Assembly (NCBI GenBank): GCA_007859835.1
Contig: SJPJ01000001.1
Coordinates: 7,209,400 to 7,273,399 of the forward strand
Direction of reading: 5' to 3'
DNA from: Novipirellula herctigrandis
Lineage (GTDB): Bacteria > Planctomycetota > Planctomycetia > Pirellulales > Pirellulaceae
DNA: 64,000 nt
The stretch's first letter is position 1. Every line of letters begins with the position of its first letter. Made by a program: the position numbers and the translations under genes. Below the pieces are notes generated by a model. That model searched no databases. It was given only the letters and a program-made list of their open reading frames with translations, and was not told the DNA's origin. Shown in pieces: positions 61,828 through 64,000 of this stretch.

Positions 61828-62751
61828 CTACCGTTTGACGAATTTCTCAATGGTTGGTTCGCCTTTTAGAAAGCCAAGGCTTTTGAGGAAGATGTCTGAT
61901 TCACGAACCGTTTCAACGAAGTAATTTGTATCACTCTTTTTGGCTGTGAAGTTGAAGAAGCCGTGCCCTTGGCCTTCGTACAAATGGTTCTCGTAGCGAA
62001 CACCTACCTTTTCCATTTCCCTTTGGAAATTTTCTGTGGTGGCAACTGGAATGAGTTTGTCCTTGGTGCCGAAAAATGCAATCGTGGGCGGCATCTTTTC
62101 GTGCAGATTGTGCGCCGGTGAAAAGATTTGCCAGTAATCCTTTACTCGGTCGTGTCCGTATCCATCGGGGCCATTGTCATAAACTGGGTTGAACAGGACC
62201 AACGCGTTAGGAACACAGTTGCTTGCTACCTTGTCGGATTCCTCAAGTTTTTGGCAGGCAGCGACCGCTGCGGCAACATGGCCACCCGCAGAACCGCCAC
62301 CAACCGCAACACGGTCCGGATCAATGCCTAGGTCTGCCGCATTTTCACGAACCCAGCGAATGGCCGACTTGCCGTCAAACACGCATGTTTTTGGGGTCAC
62401 GTTGTGTGACTTCTTGGTGCGATACTCAGCCGAGATTGCAACCATACCGCGACTCGCCAAGTACTCGCAATGCGGATAGAACTGCGATGGGGTACCACCA
62501 TTCCATCCGCCGCCGAAGAAAAACACTATGCATGGGATTTTGCCGGTCGCTTGATAACCAGGTGGGTGAAACACATTCAGATCCAACTCATCGGAACTTC
62601 CATCGGCTTGTTCGACCGTCTTGTAGGCGATGATTGCGTCAGGCGCAGGCTTGATATTGTCATCCGCTCGAGCGATGCAAGTAGCGACTGACAAAACGAT
62701 GGTTGCGGATAGCACGACTCTTCGTGGGGAAAACATGTTTGGATGGTTCAT
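61828..62751 (-). CDS. Secreted alpha/beta hydrolase (esterase, BD-FAE/acetyl-xylan-esterase-like)
   Basis: 307 residues with a signal peptide (RRVVLSATIVLSVATCIARA). Oxyanion-hole block CIVFFFGGGWNGGTPSQF corresponds to the HGGGW motif; nucleophile Ser in AVGGGSAGGHVAAAV; the catalytic Asp and His are probably in FFGTKDKLIP and GQGHGFFNF. Such enzymes deacetylate or de-esterify polysaccharides. ATG at 62751, with a second in-frame ATG at 62736. It lies 50 bp upstream of the DUF1593 gene and may be co-transcribed with it. Confidence 0.9.
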   Translation of the reverse strand: MNHPNMFSPRRVVLSATIVLSVATCIARADDNIKPAPDAIIAYKTVEQADGSSDELDLNVFHPPGYQATGKIPCIVFFFGGGWNGGTPSQFYPHCEYLASRGMVAISAEYRTKKSHNVTPKTCVFDGKSAIRWVRENAADLGIDPDRVAVGGGSAGGHVAAAVAACQKLEESDKVASNCVPNALVLFNPVYDNGPDGYGHDRVKDYWQIFSPAHNLHEKMPPTIAFFGTKDKLIPVATTENFQREMEKVGVRYENHLYEGQGHGFFNFTAKKSDTNYFVETVRESDIFLKSLGFLKGEPTIEKFVKR

Positions 62752-63008
62752 GATTGGAATAGGATGGGGAAAGAATATGATAACAGAATCGGAGTTGCTT
62801 GATTCCTAAAAGCATCATAACAATGTTTCCAAGGCGATGGTCCCCGAAGCGAATCTTGATAACCATGATTTGCGACTCGGGTTATCCGATCACTTGCTTG
62901 CGTCGACGGGAATCAAGCAACGAAACACGAATGGCTTCACGGTAGTAGGCAATTTCACGACAGAAGACAAGTTCGCGACAGAAGGCAATCTTCAGGAAAG
63001 AGAATCAA

Positions 63009-64000
63009 ATGAGACGAATATCAACCGTTTATGGAATCAATCCTTTGTTAGCTCGAAGAGTCCGCTCTCGACATTTTGTTGTAGGTGTTCTAAGCGTTCT
63101 GGTATGTCTATTTGCCTGCGGAGCGGTGGATGCGGCGAGACCAAATATTATTGTTATCCTTGTCGACGATATGGGCTACGGTGATCCGGGTTGTTTCAAT
63201 CCCGATTCAAAGATAGCGACACCGAATATTGATTCGCTTGCTCGTGATGGTATGCGATTTACTGACGCGCATTCCCCGGGTCCGCTCTGCCATATGTCGC
63301 GTTACGGGCTAATGACCGGACGCTATCCATTTCGTACTGATGTGACGCGTTGGCCAACCGAGCCATTAATCGATGCCGATCAATGGACGATCGCAAGTCT
63401 GGCCAAACGGGCGGGGTATCATACGGCGATGGTTGGAAAATGGCATGTTGGCTTTAAAGAAGAGGGTTATGACAAGCCGCTAAAAGGGGGGCCGGTTGAC
63501 CGAGGTTTTGACCGTTTCTTTGGGTTACGAGCATCCACGGACATTCCCCCCTACTTCTATATTCGCGACGATCGGGCCGTTGCGGAACCGACCGAGCGGA
63601 TCGAGGCGAATCGTAGTGAAGGCTGGTCGCCGATTCAGGGCGCATTTTGGCGTGCCGGTGGAATTGCACCGAACCTCCAACTCGATGACGTGCTGCAGCG
63701 GTTCACCGACGAAGCGATTGAAGTGATCCAGAATCATCAAAAGAACGTGACGGAGGAGTCGCTGATGTTATATCTCGCCTACCCGGCACCACACACACCA
63801 TGGCTTCCCACGCCGGAGTTTGTTGGTCGTAGCGGAGCGGGCATGTATGGCGATTTCCTAATGATGGTCGACTCCCAAATCGGGCGGGTCCTCGCTGCCA
63901 TGGATAAAGCAAATATGAAGGAGGATACGTTGCTGGTGTTTACTTCGGACAACGGTCCTTGCTGGTACGACAAGGATGTCGAGCGATTCGGGCATGATTC
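63009..64000 (+). CDS. Secreted sulfatase-family protein, 3' end cut by window; atypical CHMSR motif
   Basis: About 330 residues are present; the gene runs off the window. ATG at 63009 with a good ribosome site (aggaaagag). Signal or anchor near residues 24-42 (VVGVLSVLVCLFACGAVDA). Sulfatase signatures: NIIVILVDDMGYGDPGCFN, MVGKWHVGFKEEG, YPAPHTPWLPT and VFTSDNGPCWYDK. The formylglycine site reads CHMSRYGLMTG, with Met where the generating enzyme's C-x-(P/A)-x-R rule expects Pro or Ala. The Cys and Arg are present, so activity is possible but conversion to formylglycine is uncertain. Resembles the CTPTR-type sulfatase at 56207. Confidence 0.9.
   Translation, partial: MRRISTVYGINPLLARRVRSRHFVVGVLSVLVCLFACGAVDAARPNIIVILVDDMGYGDPGCFNPDSKIATPNIDSLARDGMRFTDAHSPGPLCHMSRYGLMTGRYPFRTDVTRWPTEPLIDADQWTIASLAKRAGYHTAMVGKWHVGFKEEGYDKPLKGGPVDRGFDRFFGLRASTDIPPYFYIRDDRAVAEPTERIEANRSEGWSPIQGAFWRAGGIAPNLQLDDVLQRFTDEAIEVIQNHQKNVTEESLMLYLAYPAPHTPWLPTPEFVGRSGAGMYGDFLMMVDSQIGRVLAAMDKANMKEDTLLVFTSDNGPCWYDKDVERFGHD

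Overview
The window looks like a chromosomal segment of a marine-type planctomycete (order Pirellulales, Rhodopirellula/Novipirellula/Stieleria-like). The evidence is gene content: seven secreted sulfatases, a Tat-exported Gfo/Idh/MocA oxidoreductase, a DUF1080 protein, HEAT, FG-GAP and PQQ-type beta-propeller secreted proteins, a LamG-DUF1593 protein and a secreted ADP-ribosylglycohydrolase homologue. A Kdo transferase shows a Gram-negative lipid A-type envelope. No rRNA, tRNA, CRISPR array, IS element or phage gene was seen.

Layout. 1-5.7 kb: Kdo transferase end, YecH-like protein, acyl-CoA dehydrogenase homologue and a Cache chemoreceptor. 6-11.9 kb: a same-strand set of secreted catabolic proteins (Gfo/Idh/MocA, HEAT, FG-GAP, DUF1080) ending at a strong bidirectional terminator. 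12-17 kb: three sulfatases on the minus strand, then a DoxX/TIM-barrel fusion (17.4-18.9 kb). 19.5-34.8 kb: a hydrogen-metabolism island. It has a Tat-exported [NiFe]-hydrogenase small subunit whose stop codon overlaps the start of a c-heme chemoreceptor gene, a convergent large-subunit gene with no C-terminal propeptide, the maturation operon hypF-C-D-E-A-B, and the convergent bidirectional NAD-linked hydrogenase operon hoxF-U-Y-H-W. 35-39 kb: a sulfatase, a small anchored protein of unknown function, and repeat-rich non-coding DNA. 39-44 kb: a WYL regulator followed by a methyltransferase, sensor kinase and response regulator arranged like the Phc fatty-acid-methyl-ester quorum-sensing locus. 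44-49 kb: a GH2 beta-galactosidase without a usable start codon, lying in the -1 frame behind a sulfatase that ends at an A10 slippery run. 49-56 kb: a PQQ-like propeller protein, then a sulfotransferase, GT2 glycosyltransferase and GtrII-like protein suggesting cell-surface glycan modification. 56-64 kb: sulfatases, an ADP-ribosylglycohydrolase homologue, a DUF1593 protein and an esterase.

How it works together. The sulfatases, GH2 and secreted oxidoreductase/DUF1080 proteins fit scavenging of sulfated algal glycans. The Hox enzyme would exchange electrons between NAD(H) and H2 in the cytoplasm. The exported hydrogenase would act in the periplasm, and its translational coupling to a c-heme chemoreceptor suggests H2 or redox sensing coupled to behaviour. 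The hyp genes build the NiFe(CN)2CO centre for both enzymes. The only maturation protease (HoxW) matches the fact that only HoxH carries a propeptide.

Most interesting candidates: (1) the hydrogenase-chemoreceptor unit, (2) the putative frameshift fusion of sulfatase and beta-galactosidase, (3) the planctomycete Phc-like signalling cluster, (4) the DoxX-TIM-barrel fusion. All functions come from reading the sequence; no database search was run.
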